A stretch of DNA of 64,000 nucleotides from Alphaproteobacteria bacterium (GTDB lineage: Bacteria; Pseudomonadota; Alphaproteobacteria; Micavibrionales; UBA2020): the NCBI GenBank assembly GCA_030682495.1, contig JAUXOC010000057.1:1-64000 (forward strand). Reading direction: 5' to 3'. Below the pieces are notes generated by a model. The model ran no database searches, was not told the origin of the DNA, and saw only the letters and a program-made list of their open reading frames with translations. A program made the translations under genes and the position numbers. Shown in pieces: positions 37,257 through 46,278 of this stretch (the stretch's first letter is position 1; each line of letters begins with the position of its first letter).

Positions 37257-38105
37257 TTACCTCGGCCCGCCAAACAGCGGCTTTGATTTGGCGTTCTTGG
37301 CTGTCCATTCCGGATTTTGCGGCAGGTCGTCGTTGGCGGGGACGGCGGGGTATTTTTCGGCGCCGTATTTTGCGCCGTCAAACGGGCGCCAGTCGCCTTC
37401 CTTTTGCGCCAGACGATCCATCAGCGCCACGACAGCAGGCAGATTGGCGATCATGCCGAGGTGGCCGGAGCGCACTTCGATATTTTCCGTCTGCTTGCCT
37501 GCGGGGTTGAGACAGCTTTCCCACCAGACGATACCGTCGAGTTTCGAATAAATACCCGTTGTCGGCACGGGCGGCGGCGTCGCGCCGCGCACTTGCAGGT
37601 CGAGGTTTTCGTGTTCGGATTTCGGGTTGAACAGCCCGTAGAGATGTTCCAGCGCCGGAGAAGAAGACCCCGGTTTGCCCACCATGCCTGCCGGCGTGCC
37701 CAGTGTGACAACGCCGCGCACCAGATCGGGGAATTCGCGCGCCAGTTCCCGCGCGAAAATGCCGCCGAGACTGTGGCCGACCAGCGTGACTTTTTGCCCG
37801 CCGCTTTCTTCGTAAATTTTATGCAGCTGTTCGCGCAGATGCTTGGCCGCGCGGTCGTCGAAACCGGTATTCATGCCGCCGTCCCAGGCATGGACGGCAT
37901 AGCCCTGCTGTTTGATCGCGCCGCGCAGCGTGGCCGTATAGCTGTCATCGGTCAGAAAACCGGGCAGCACCAAAACAGGGTGGCCGTCGCCCCTCGGCAC
38001 CGTGTCCTTGACCTGATTCCAGCCAGCGCGGAACGTCAGAGCGTCCGTCATCAGACGCGCCATCTCGTTGGTGGCATTAAACATCTGGGTCAGTCGTTTT
38101 TGCAT
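37257..38105 (-). CDS. Alpha/beta-fold lipase/esterase
   Basis: A 282-residue hydrolase. The strand-turn HPVLVLPGFLTDDSYTATLR begins the fold, the nucleophile elbow is LVGHSLGGIFARELA (GHSLG), and a catalytic His is probably in EVRSGHLGMIANLPAV. The region around FNPKSEHENLDLQV resembles a lid. The family resembles lipases and PGAP1-like acyl hydrolases; the substrate is unknown. The start was set at 38105 (MQKRLTQMF); the longer frame to 38234 adds a cysteine- and arginine-rich stretch that does not look like protein. No signal peptide, so cytoplasmic. Confidence 0.8.
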   Translation of the reverse strand: MQKRLTQMFNATNEMARLMTDALTFRAGWNQVKDTVPRGDGHPVLVLPGFLTDDSYTATLRGAIKQQGYAVHAWDGGMNTGFDDRAAKHLREQLHKIYEESGGQKVTLVGHSLGGIFARELAREFPDLVRGVVTLGTPAGMVGKPGSSSPALEHLYGLFNPKSEHENLDLQVRGATPPPVPTTGIYSKLDGIVWWESCLNPAGKQTENIEVRSGHLGMIANLPAVVALMDRLAQKEGDWRPFDGAKYGAEKYPAVPANDDLPQNPEWTAKNAKSKPLFGGPR

Positions 38106-38465
38106 TTGTGTCCGTCCCGCTGGCTTCTTTTCCAAAACATTCGATATGTTGCGCCGTAACATCCGGCAGCGCAAGAAAAAACTCATTTTTGTGCGCTGCA
38201 CACAAGAAAATTTCCAGCTTTTCTGCCACATCACGCAACATGCTTGCGCGCAGACGTAATCATCTTTCCCTTAAAAAAATCTGACCATAATCGGCGGATA
38301 GTCACGGGTTGTTAACTACTTTATGGGATTCTGTACGTAGGGGAAAAAGCCCTGTCTTTTGCACATTAATATGCACCTGAAGTGAGACATTCATATTAAC
38401 AGCAGGCGGCGCGGCCAAGGAAAACGTGAAACGAAAAAAATTCAGGACAGAAAGCCCGCTGACGG
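38106..38465. other. Divergent intergenic region with an inverted repeat
   Basis: 360 bases between the lipase and the TPR gene, holding promoters in both directions. A perfect 8-bp inverted repeat TTAATATG (38366-38373) / CATATTAA (38392-38399), 18 bases apart, sits about 70-100 bases before the TPR start and could be an operator. No gene is seen. Confidence 0.5.
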
Positions 38466-40214
38466 ATGACATCTTTTTTCTGCTCTTTTAAAACCCTGAC
38501 GATGGTCTGCGCGCTGGCGCTGGTCGGCAGCCCGCTGGTCGCCTTTGCCAATTCCGAACAGACGACTGAAATCAATCAGGCACTTTTTGTGCTGACGCCC
38601 GTTGCGTCCGGTGATTTGCAAACCGGCAGCACCTTTTCCGGCAATTACCTTGCCGCGCGTTTCGCGCAGCGCCAACAAGACTGGACAGCCGCGCAGCACT
38701 ATATGAACGCCGTGGTCGAATTTGACGAGAACAACGAGCTGATGGCCAACCGTGCCTTTCTGCTTTCGCTCGGCGCGGGGGAATTGCCTGCGGCGCGCCG
38801 TCTGGCCGAACGCATTCTGACCGACCAGCAAAACGGCACGGATATCGCCCTGATTTTTCTGGCCAGCGAAGCACTGAAACGCGGCGAATTTCAATCGGCG
38901 CTTGATCTTGTCGCCAAACTGCCCGAAGACGGCTTTGGCCAATACACCAAACCGCTGATGACCGCCTGGGCGCAATTCGGCCTTGGCGATCGCGCCGGTG
39001 CGGTCACGCATCTCTCCGCCTATTCCGAAGAAACCGACCCGACCTATAACCTGCACCTCGGCATGATGTACGACATTGAAGGCGACATGGCGAATGCGGC
39101 GAAGCATTACACCATCGCCCTCGAAGACAGCCTGACGCTGCACAATGCCCTGCTGCTGGCCGATTTCTTTGAACGTCACGGAGATAAGGCCACCGCGCAC
39201 CGCCTGTACGACGGGCTTGGCAGCCTTTACAGCAAAACCGCGGCGCCGACACCCGCCTCCGGCCATAGCATGATCCGCAGCCCCGCAGATGGTGCAGCGG
39301 TTGCGCTGTTTGAGCTGGCTACGATGCTGTTTGAACGCCGCTCTTTCGACAGTGCGCAAATTTACGGACGGCTGGTGCTGGTGCTGGCGCCGCAATCCGA
39401 TTTTGGCCGCCTGATGATCGGTGATATCGCCGCGATCAATGAACACCATCCCGAAGCCGTCGCGGCCTATGGCGAGATTGCCAAAAATTCTCCGCTTTAC
39501 CTGCTCGCACGGCTGCGCATCGCCGAAGTATACGAAACCGCTGACCTTCCTGATGCTGCATCCGGTATGCTGCGCGATCTTGCCGCTCTGCCTCAGGCAC
39601 GCACACAAGCTCTGACAGCCCTCGGTGATATGCACCGCCGCCGCGAAGATTTTGTACAAGCCGTCGCCGTCTATGACGAAATTCTGACCGAAATCGGCGA
39701 GCCGGCGGAGCCGCACTGGGCACTGATCTATGCGCGCGGCATGTCGCTGGAGCGCGCCAATGAATGGGACCGTGCGGAAAAAGACCTCTTGCTTGCCCTC
39801 ACCTTCCAGCCCGATAACCCGATGATCCTGAATTACATCGGCTATACCTGGGTCGACAAAGGCGTGAACCTGCAAAAAGGCATGGACTTCATTCGCCGCG
39901 CCGTCGCCCTGCGCCCCGATGACGGATATATCCTTGACAGCTATGGCTGGGCTTTTTACCGCCTCGGCGATATGGAGCAGGCGGTCTATTGGCTGGAAAA
40001 ATCTGTGGCGCTGGTGCCGGATGACTCCACCATCCTCGACCACCTTGCCGATGCCTATTGGCAGACAGGACGTAAAACCGAAGCCCGTTTCAAATGGCAG
40101 CACGCACGCGGGCTGAGCAAAGACGCCGATTTCCGCGCCTCGGTCGAGCGCAAGATCAAAACCGGTATCGAACCTGCCGCCACGGTCGTGGTGCAGAAAG
40201 ACACCTCGCTTTAA
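38466..40214 (+). CDS. Exported tetratricopeptide-repeat protein
   Basis: A 582-residue periplasmic or membrane-attached TPR protein. Signal peptide: LTMVCALALVGSPLVAFA. The mature chain is helical throughout. Clear TPR units appear in the last third (ALIYARGMSLERANEWDRAE; LNYIGYTWVDKGVNLQKGMD; ILDSYGWAFYRLGDMEQAVY; ILDHLADAYWQTGRKTEARF). A protein of this type precedes ispE in many alphaproteobacteria, which supports orthology, but no biochemical role is known. A weak ribosome-binding site precedes the ATG. An imperfect hairpin with a U-run follows. Confidence 0.82.
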   Translation: MTSFFCSFKTLTMVCALALVGSPLVAFANSEQTTEINQALFVLTPVASGDLQTGSTFSGNYLAARFAQRQQDWTAAQHYMNAVVEFDENNELMANRAFLLSLGAGELPAARRLAERILTDQQNGTDIALIFLASEALKRGEFQSALDLVAKLPEDGFGQYTKPLMTAWAQFGLGDRAGAVTHLSAYSEETDPTYNLHLGMMYDIEGDMANAAKHYTIALEDSLTLHNALLLADFFERHGDKATAHRLYDGLGSLYSKTAAPTPASGHSMIRSPADGAAVALFELATMLFERRSFDSAQIYGRLVLVLAPQSDFGRLMIGDIAAINEHHPEAVAAYGEIAKNSPLYLLARLRIAEVYETADLPDAASGMLRDLAALPQARTQALTALGDMHRRREDFVQAVAVYDEILTEIGEPAEPHWALIYARGMSLERANEWDRAEKDLLLALTFQPDNPMILNYIGYTWVDKGVNLQKGMDFIRRAVALRPDDGYILDSYGWAFYRLGDMEQAVYWLEKSVALVPDDSTILDHLADAYWQTGRKTEARFKWQHARGLSKDADFRASVERKIKTGIEPAATVVVQKDTSL

Positions 40215-40235
40215 ACACCGTGATAGGCTATAAAT

Positions 40236-40270
40236 AAAACCGTCCGCGGATTGACGCCGCGCGCGGTTTT
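40236..40270 (+). terminator. Imperfect intrinsic terminator after the TPR gene
   Basis: Stem AAAACCGTCCGCGG / CCGCGCGCGGTTTT with two mismatched positions, a 7-base loop and a TTTTTT run. It may only partly uncouple the TPR gene from the next two genes. Confidence 0.6.
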
Positions 40271-40299
40271 TTATCAACGACAAACATCTCTTTCAGACC

Positions 40300-40629
40300 A
40301 TGCGCATCGCCCTGCCTGTTCTTTTTATCCTGATTATTTCAACCGTAATCGTCCTTGTGCACGATAGCGCGCCCGCCATCGGCGACGACCCCGACCTTGC
40401 CCTGCCCATTTACAGCGCCTGTATAGCAGACAGCGACTGCACCCTTGTCTCCCTTCCCTGCGGTGCCATTGCCGCCGCGCGCAAAGACCGCCGCACCGAA
40501 CTTCAGCATTACTACGACGACGTGAAATTCCGCATCCGCTGCGCCAAGATCGAAGAACCGCAGCTGCTGCGCGCGGTCTGTGCCGAGAAAAAATGCACCG
40601 CCGTGCCGCTGAACAGCGAAGAGAACTGA
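40300..40629 (+). CDS. Small exported or anchored cysteine-rich protein, unknown family
   Basis: A 109-residue protein with an N-terminal hydrophobic helix (IALPVLFILIISTVIVLVHD) acting as signal or anchor. The rest is extracytoplasmic with six cysteines, as in ACIADSDCTLVSLPCGAI and FRIRCAKIEE ... AVCAEKKCTAVPL, likely forming three disulfides. I do not recognise the family. It ends one base before the ispE start, so the two genes are co-transcribed, though their functions need not be linked. Confidence 0.7.
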   Translation: MRIALPVLFILIISTVIVLVHDSAPAIGDDPDLALPIYSACIADSDCTLVSLPCGAIAAARKDRRTELQHYYDDVKFRIRCAKIEEPQLLRAVCAEKKCTAVPLNSEEN

Positions 40630-40630
40630 T

Positions 40631-41545
40631 ATGCGCCACACCAACATGAACAACATGAGCAATATGAGCGCGAAGAGCTTCGCCCTCGCCGCACCTGCAA
40701 AGATCAACCTGTTCTTGCACGTCACCGGACGTCGCGATGACGGCTATCATCTTTTGCAAAGTATTGTCGTTTTTGTCGATGCGGGCGATCATCTGACGTT
40801 TTCGCGGCACGACAGTCTTTTTATCGATATCCAGGGATATTTCGCGGACGATGTCGGCGACCTGCGCGACAATCTGGTCTATAAAGCCGCACAGGCGCTG
40901 GCGCAGGAATACGATTATGTGCCGACAGGGCAAATCTCGTTGCAAAAAAATCTGCCCGTGGCCTCGGGCATGGGCGGCGGGTCTTCGGATGCCGCAACCA
41001 CGCTGCGCGGCCTTTGCAGGCTGTGGGGGCTCTCGGAAGAAGCCGGACGGCTGGAGAAACTAGCCGCACAGCTGGGCGCGGATGTGCCTGCCTGTCTTTA
41101 TCGCCGCCCCGTCTGGATGGAGGGCGTGGGCGACAAGATGATGCGCATGCAGGACATGCCCGACATGCATCTGGTGCTGGCCACACCGCCGGTGCAGACG
41201 CCGACGCCGGAAGTCTTCAAATGTTTTGCGCGGCGGTTTTCCGGACGCTACAGCCCGCCCATCAAACACGCCGGCCGCCGCAAGAGCTTGCAGGAATGGA
41301 TCGCGGATCTCCGGTTCTACCGCAACGACCTGACCGATGCGGCCATCGAAGTCAGCCCCGATATCCGCACCGCGCTGGCGGCCATCGCCGCCACGCCGAA
41401 TTGCCACATTGCGCGTCTGTCGGGCAGCGGCGCCACCTGTTTTGGTCTATACGACAGCGCGGGCGCCGCGCAGGCCGCCGTCAACAAGCTGCGGCAGGAA
41501 TACCCGCACTGGTGGATCAAAGCGACCGGACTTTTCAAAGAATAA
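40631..41545 (+). CDS. ispE: 4-diphosphocytidyl-2-C-methyl-D-erythritol kinase
   Basis: ATP-dependent kinase of the MEP isoprenoid pathway. The 304-residue GHMP-family enzyme shows the N-terminal APAKINLFLHVTGRRDDGYH (conserved Lys and His), the ATP loop LPVASGMGGGSSDAATTLRG and the C-terminal LSGSGATCFGLYDS. Several in-frame ATGs occur in the first 12 codons (a Met/Asn-rich MNNMSNMSAK stretch). The first, with GAAGAGA upstream and one base after the previous stop, is taken as the start. Convergent with the Sel1 gene, 14 bases apart. Confidence 0.95.
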   Translation: MRHTNMNNMSNMSAKSFALAAPAKINLFLHVTGRRDDGYHLLQSIVVFVDAGDHLTFSRHDSLFIDIQGYFADDVGDLRDNLVYKAAQALAQEYDYVPTGQISLQKNLPVASGMGGGSSDAATTLRGLCRLWGLSEEAGRLEKLAAQLGADVPACLYRRPVWMEGVGDKMMRMQDMPDMHLVLATPPVQTPTPEVFKCFARRFSGRYSPPIKHAGRRKSLQEWIADLRFYRNDLTDAAIEVSPDIRTALAAIAATPNCHIARLSGSGATCFGLYDSAGAAQAAVNKLRQEYPHWWIKATGLFKE

Positions 41546-41559
41546 ATAACGGCAAAAAC

Positions 41560-43044
41560 CTAGCGCAGAACAGGGAGGGCTGCTTCTGCCTGCTGCGCGC
41601 GCAGACGCGTCAAGCGGCGCACCGCAAGGGCGGCATCGCGGTTGCCCTCGGCGGCGGCGACATCGTACCATTCAATCGCGGCTTTGATATCCGGCTTGCC
41701 CAGCGCATCACTTTCGTAGATAACGCCCAGATTATAAGCGGCCTGCACCATACCCGCATTCGCCGCCCGTTTAAAATAGGATGCGGCGCGCACCGTGTTT
41801 TTGGCGATGCCGCGACCTTCGGCATAAATAAGGCCAAGATTATACATCGCTTCCGGATGGCCCAGTTGCGCGGCTCTCTCGTAATGCCCTTGTGCGGCGG
41901 CAGCATCAGCAGCCACGCCCAGCCCCTGCTGCGACATCACGCCCAGATTATAATGTGCATTGGCAATACCCGCCGCCGCCGCGCGGGCGAACCAGGCGCG
42001 GGCGCGGGCATAATCCTGACGCACACGGCGGCCTTCGGCATAGAGTGTCGCAAGATCATGCTGCGCTTCGGGCATGCCGTCAAAAGCGCGAGCTTCCAGT
42101 GCCGCCAAAGGCTGCGGCAGACGCGCATCGCGCATCAGCGGCGCATCCGGCTGCGGGGCTGCGGTGGTGGTGGCAGGCGCTGCAGGCCGTGCGAGGGTTT
42201 GTTTGGGCGCTTCGGGCGCGGCGTCCACCACGGCAGGCACAGTGTGCAAATCCTCATCATCCAGCGCGCTATGCGGTGCAGCAGGCTCCGCCAAAGCCAT
42301 CTCTGCAGCGAGAGCGAGAGCGAGAGCCGTATCCATGTCCGGATTGGCTGCGGCTGTTTCTGCCGTCAGGTCTTCGAGCGCATCGGCCAGATGCTCGTCA
42401 AAATCATCCGCATCATAGACCGCTGCGGCAGCGGCGGATTGCTCCCCTTCGGGCGCCCGTGGCAGCAGCGGTTGCGGGGGCAAAACGGCTTCGGTCAAAA
42501 CGCTTTCGTCCGGCGCCGTCAGCGCTGGCTTTTCGGCGGCGGCGGTTTCTTCGGCAGCTGCACGGTTATGCCAGCCGCCCCGCGGCAAGGCCTCTGCCTG
42601 TTGTTGCAGCGGTGCCGTAAAACTTGTGGCTGCGGTGCGCGGGGTCTGCACCGCAGCGCCCTGCGGCAAATCCTGCATCATCACCGCACCAAGCGTGAGC
42701 AGCGCGAGCACCAGACTGGCCAGTGCGGCAGGCAAAGCAAAACGCTGTGCCGCTGAAGCGGGCGGCGGTGTTGCAGATTCTATTTTGGCGGGCAGATAAA
42801 GGCGGCCTGTGTTTTCGTCACGCTCGGCGCTGTCTTCGATATCGGACAGGCGGCGGGCAAGGATAAATCTTTCGGCCTCCGCCTTCTCCAGTTTGCGGCC
42901 CAGCTGTTCGATGGCGCGGAACATTTCGAAATACACGCGTTCCTGATGCGAGAGCGCATCGCGCGGCTGGCGCGACAACACATCGACCGGCTTTTGCGGC
43001 GCGGCGGGGGCGTTTTTCGGCGTATCGATCGGCGGACGTGTCAT
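41560..43044 (-). CDS. Membrane-anchored Sel1-like repeat protein
   Basis: A 494-residue protein. A short cytoplasmic part with a coiled coil (RAIEQLGRKLEKAEAERFIL) precedes one membrane helix (LPAALASLVLALLTLGAVMM, about residues 102-121). A long Ala/Pro/Glu-rich low-complexity stretch follows. The C-terminus holds four Sel1-type repeats (MPEAQHDLATLYAEGRRV, IANAHYNLGVMSQQGLGV, HPEAMYNLGLIYAEGRGI, MVQAAYNLGVIYESD), a protein-interaction solenoid. Some alphaproteobacterial Sel1 proteins of this form act in polar growth or exopolysaccharide control (PodJ-like), which is only a guess here. Start at the ATG at 43044; a GTG at 43083 is in frame. Confidence 0.78.
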   Translation of the reverse strand: MTRPPIDTPKNAPAAPQKPVDVLSRQPRDALSHQERVYFEMFRAIEQLGRKLEKAEAERFILARRLSDIEDSAERDENTGRLYLPAKIESATPPPASAAQRFALPAALASLVLALLTLGAVMMQDLPQGAAVQTPRTAATSFTAPLQQQAEALPRGGWHNRAAAEETAAAEKPALTAPDESVLTEAVLPPQPLLPRAPEGEQSAAAAAVYDADDFDEHLADALEDLTAETAAANPDMDTALALALAAEMALAEPAAPHSALDDEDLHTVPAVVDAAPEAPKQTLARPAAPATTTAAPQPDAPLMRDARLPQPLAALEARAFDGMPEAQHDLATLYAEGRRVRQDYARARAWFARAAAAGIANAHYNLGVMSQQGLGVAADAAAAQGHYERAAQLGHPEAMYNLGLIYAEGRGIAKNTVRAASYFKRAANAGMVQAAYNLGVIYESDALGKPDIKAAIEWYDVAAAEGNRDAALAVRRLTRLRAQQAEAALPVLR

Positions 43045-43464
43045 GCAGATATCGATCCTTGGCGGCGATGGGGCGCGGCGCACCTATGGCGATGCCATTC
43101 GGCGCGGGCGACCCGCTCTTTATGTAAGGTACACACCATAACAGATTCTCCCCCCGCCTTACAGACCGGCGATGGCCGGACGGGTCTCAAAGCTTGGGCG
43201 CGCTACCGTACCCCAACCGCAGCCCCCATGGCCGCGCCGCAACAGCCCTCCCCCGGCCTATCGGCAAAAGGGCTGTTTTTACTCGCCTTATGTATAAATT
43301 ACGTAAAATGAAGACGACAGACGAATTGACCCCGACCTCACGCTTACTTCTTGCGCGGCGCAGGAATTTTTTATAGAGTGTCACGACTTTGGTGAGCCGG
43401 ATTCTGCATAAGACGCCCGATACACGCCAAAGCCCGATTGTTGCGCGTCTCTCTTCGCGCATGT
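43045..43464. other. Long non-coding gap before tRNA-Gln
   Basis: 420 bases with no credible gene. On the plus strand a hairpin AACAGCCCT (43241-43249) / AGGGCTGTT (43269-43277) with a 19-base loop is followed by TTT. This is a terminator-like end with no annotated gene in front of it, so an unannotated small RNA in about 43090-43280 is possible. The promoter of the tRNA must also be here. Confidence 0.4.
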
Positions 43465-43539
43465 TGGGGTGTAGCCAAGCGGTAAGGCAGCGGTTTTTGG
43501 TACCGCCATTCCTAGGTTCGATCCCTAGCACCCCAGCCA
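43465..43539 (+). tRNA. tRNA-Gln (anticodon TTG)
   Basis: A complete 75-base cloverleaf with encoded CCA. The acceptor stem TGGGGTG (43465-43471) pairs with CACCCCA (43529-43535), followed by discriminator G and CCA. The anticodon stem GCGGT/ACCGC encloses the loop TTTTGGT with anticodon TTG. The T arm is CTAGGTTCGATCCCTAG. The accessory island begins directly after it, as is common when tRNA 3' ends serve as integration sites. I find no second copy of the 3' end at the far side of the island. Confidence 0.97.
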
Positions 43540-43749
43540 TTCAGTCCTCCCCTGTCCGAACTGTGAGCAGAAGACGCCAGAAACGGTGCGGTTGCGAGAG
43601 ATTTTCGTGCATCTGTTTTTCGTCGAACGGTGAGCAGGTAGGTGCTGAGGCTAAAAAATCCAGGCTTTGCTCAGGATGAGGTTTTGCCGTTCGACCACCA
43701 AGAGCAAAATTGGTAGAATTCACCACAGCCCGCAGCTGAGGAGAAGCCG

Positions 43750-44895
43750 GTGGAACTCATCAACAATCTCGACGCGATCAATCACCAAAAGGCCATCGCG
43801 AGCTATGCCGAAAATGCAGATCATATAATTATCGTTAGCCCCTTCATATTCGATGATTTTTCCGAGTGGTTTAAAAATACGAATCTTTCATCCCTAAGAA
43901 AAGTTGAACTTGTCACAAGCCTGGCCGAGTCTGGCGACAACCAAATCAAGAAACCATTTGCGTTAAAGTCGTTCTTTGATTGCTGCGAGCAATACGCAAC
44001 AAACGCGGAAGTATGTATCCATGCCAACAATAAACTGCACGGAAAAATCTATTTATTCAGAAAATCAGATATGTGGCTTGCTGGAATTATTACTTCAGCA
44101 AACTTTACATGGTCGGGCTTGGAAAAAAATCATGAATGGGGAATATTAACAAGAGAACCCAGATTTCTGGACACTCTTTATAAGCAAGTATTTTCTTCGT
44201 TTGAGTATGAGAACATTCCTAAAAGACTCATTACTACAAAACTCATTCCTGCCGCAGAGCAGTTTAAAAAGAATAATACAGACGTGATGGATATACCTCC
44301 TGCAAGAGTCGGCCTATTAAACCTTCTTGAAAGAAACTACCCGAAGGCAAATGAGACGATCGACCTTGACCTTGAACATGCAAAAAATATCTTCTTAAAA
44401 CCAAACGGAGACAAAGATAATCCAGTCAGTCTCGAAGACAGACGCCCCTTTGGTCCCAACAATAAAGCCTTACACTTCCCCAAAAATCCTGCCCCTAGCG
44501 ATGTAATGCCGGGGGACGTGGTCATATCCTTTGGAACGGGGTCACGCGCACTGTTGTGCATACATACGGTACTGACCAGAGCGGAAGAGGCTTCACTAGA
44601 ATTACAGAGAAGAGACAAGAACGCGGCGCGCTGGCCATGGTATGTATCAGGACGCAACCATACACCATATTTCGGAGATCGCTGGTGGGAATACAACATC
44701 ACCGTCGACAATATAAGAGATGAGTTCCTAAAAGAATACCCAGGTAAATCTATCACCGGGAACAGCAACTCACTTGGTGCGTTCAATTACGGCGCTGGTA
44801 AACTATCTATTACATTAGATTTCGCACGATATATTGTAGAAAAAATAATGAAAATTGAGGCTGAAGGGAAAGCACCGCCTTCATCTAATTCGTAA
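43750..44895 (+). CDS. Phospholipase-D-family nuclease with PUA/EVE-like C-terminus, candidate restriction factor
   Basis: A 381-residue protein. The N-terminal half has the PLD fold with one HKD-type motif: HGKIYLFRKSDMW followed by SANFTWSGLEKNHEWG (about residues 98-137). This resembles NgoFVII-type restriction endonucleases, in which a dimer forms the active site. The C-terminal half (PGDVVISFGTGSRALLCIHT, later WPWYVSGRNHTPYFGDRWWE) looks like a PUA/EVE/ASCH-type beta barrel, a fold often used to read modified bases or RNA. A nuclease plus modified-base reader would suit a type IV-like restriction enzyme. No methyltransferase is adjacent. Convergent with the recombinase, overlapping it by 11 bases. 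The C-terminal assignment is by impression only. Confidence 0.6.
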   Translation: MELINNLDAINHQKAIASYAENADHIIIVSPFIFDDFSEWFKNTNLSSLRKVELVTSLAESGDNQIKKPFALKSFFDCCEQYATNAEVCIHANNKLHGKIYLFRKSDMWLAGIITSANFTWSGLEKNHEWGILTREPRFLDTLYKQVFSSFEYENIPKRLITTKLIPAAEQFKKNNTDVMDIPPARVGLLNLLERNYPKANETIDLDLEHAKNIFLKPNGDKDNPVSLEDRRPFGPNNKALHFPKNPAPSDVMPGDVVISFGTGSRALLCIHTVLTRAEEASLELQRRDKNAARWPWYVSGRNHTPYFGDRWWEYNITVDNIRDEFLKEYPGKSITGNSNSLGAFNYGAGKLSITLDFARYIVEKIMKIEAEGKAPPSSNS

Positions 44896-46278
44896 ACGTT
44901 CGAAATATCTGCTTTCCGACAAAAGAATCGGAGACTTTCTCGCGTCGGGCAATATCACGGATAGTCACCCCCCGGAAATGCTCGTCCCGCCAGACGAATC
45001 CCTGAATAAGCTTCTTCAGCTCGGCTGCCGGCAAATCAAACATGTCTTTGGGCGTATTCTCGGGCCTAATAACAATGGCGCCCTTGCGAGATCTGTTGAT
45101 CGCATACGGAACACTGATGACCGTTCTGTCTGGAAGAAGGGTGATGAACAGTTCATTCTGACGCATTTCAACGCGTTCAATAGCCGAAACAATTTCATGA
45201 GTAGGCGTACATTCCTGAACGCCTATATGCTGGCGGACGGATTTCTCGACAAGACTCTCTATCTCGAAAGCCGGTATCCTTGCCCCTTTGCCGGCACGAC
45301 GCAAACCCTGGTCAATATAGTATCTATAGCGCTTTCCATTTTTGATCGTAAACGTGGGGCCATAAAGTCTGCCTTCCGCATCGAAAAGAATCCCCTGCAG
45401 TAAGCTTTCATCCTTCGCCTTTCGACATCCACGCGGTGACGCCGCCTGCTCTTGCAACTTTTGCTGAACGGCATCCCATACATCCCGAGAAATGATTGCC
45501 GGATGTTGTCCGTCATAGACCTTATCTTTGTGCTTTATTTTTCCGATATAAATCGGGTTTGTCAGTATCGTATAAATGGCGCCTCTTGAAAAAATGGCAT
45601 CTCCGTATTCTCTTCCTTTGTCCGATACCCTTATGGGAGTTTTGATACCACGTTCCTGTAGCTCCTGCGTCAGTTTATATACGCTGCCCAATACCAAATA
45701 TCTGTCAAAAATATGGCCTGCAAGACCAGTGTTTTCTACATCGACGAAAAGCTGGCGATTTTCTGCCCGATAGCCGACCGGAGGCGTCCCTCCCATCCAC
45801 ATGCCTCTCTTTTTACTCGCGGAAATTTTATCCCGGATACGCTCTCCGGCCACTTCACGCTCAAACTGGGCAAAAGATAGAAGCACATTCAGAGTCAGGC
45901 GCCCCATGGATGTCGTGGTATTAAAAGATTGCGTCACACTGACAAATGTTACGCCATGATGATCAAAAATTTCGACTAACCTCGAAAAGTCATCAACGAT
46001 CTGGTCAAGCGGTCAATTTTATAAACGACAACGGTATGGACCTTACCCCTTTTAATATCTTCAATTAACTCAGCCAAAGCCAGTCGCTCCATCGAGCCGC
46101 CAGAAAAGCCTCCGTCGTCATATGATTTTTTTACTGCCGTCCAGCCTTCGGCTTTCTGGCTCGTGATATACGCGAGACAGGACTCGCGTTGAGCGTCAAG
46201 GGTGTTGAACTCCATTTCTAATCGCTCATCCGTCGATTTCCTGGTATAAATAGCGCAATATTTTGTACCGGCTTTCAT
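44885..46278 (-). pseudogene. Large serine recombinase, disrupted by a one-base frameshift
   Basis: Would be a site-specific recombinase of about 464 residues. The N-terminal catalytic domain reads 46278-45976, with nucleophile S15 in YTRKSTDERLE and the motif YKIDRLTRSLM. The recombinase domain and zinc-ribbon-like C-terminus read on in another frame to 44885 (FAQFEREVAGERIRDKI, MGGTPPVGY, SRGAIYTILTNPIYIGKIKH). Restoring one G at 45990/45991 gives the smooth join SLM-DFSRLVEIFDHHGVTFV-SVTQSFNTTTS. So it is a single-base deletion or a sequencing error. The start overlaps the DUF2924 stop by four bases, forming an operon. Confidence 0.88.

Noticed and set aside
38442-40283. A 613-residue frame opposite the TPR gene
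   Set aside because: The TPR gene has a signal peptide, repeats and synteny with ispE; the opposite frame has none of these.
41014-42756. A 580-residue Arg/Gly/Cys-rich plus-strand frame
   Set aside because: It overlaps ispE and is antisense to the Sel1-repeat gene, both of which have strong family evidence.
43187-43540. A 117-residue minus-strand frame running over the tRNA
   Set aside because: It covers tRNA-Gln antisense, has no ribosome-binding site and resembles typical spurious calls over tRNA genes.
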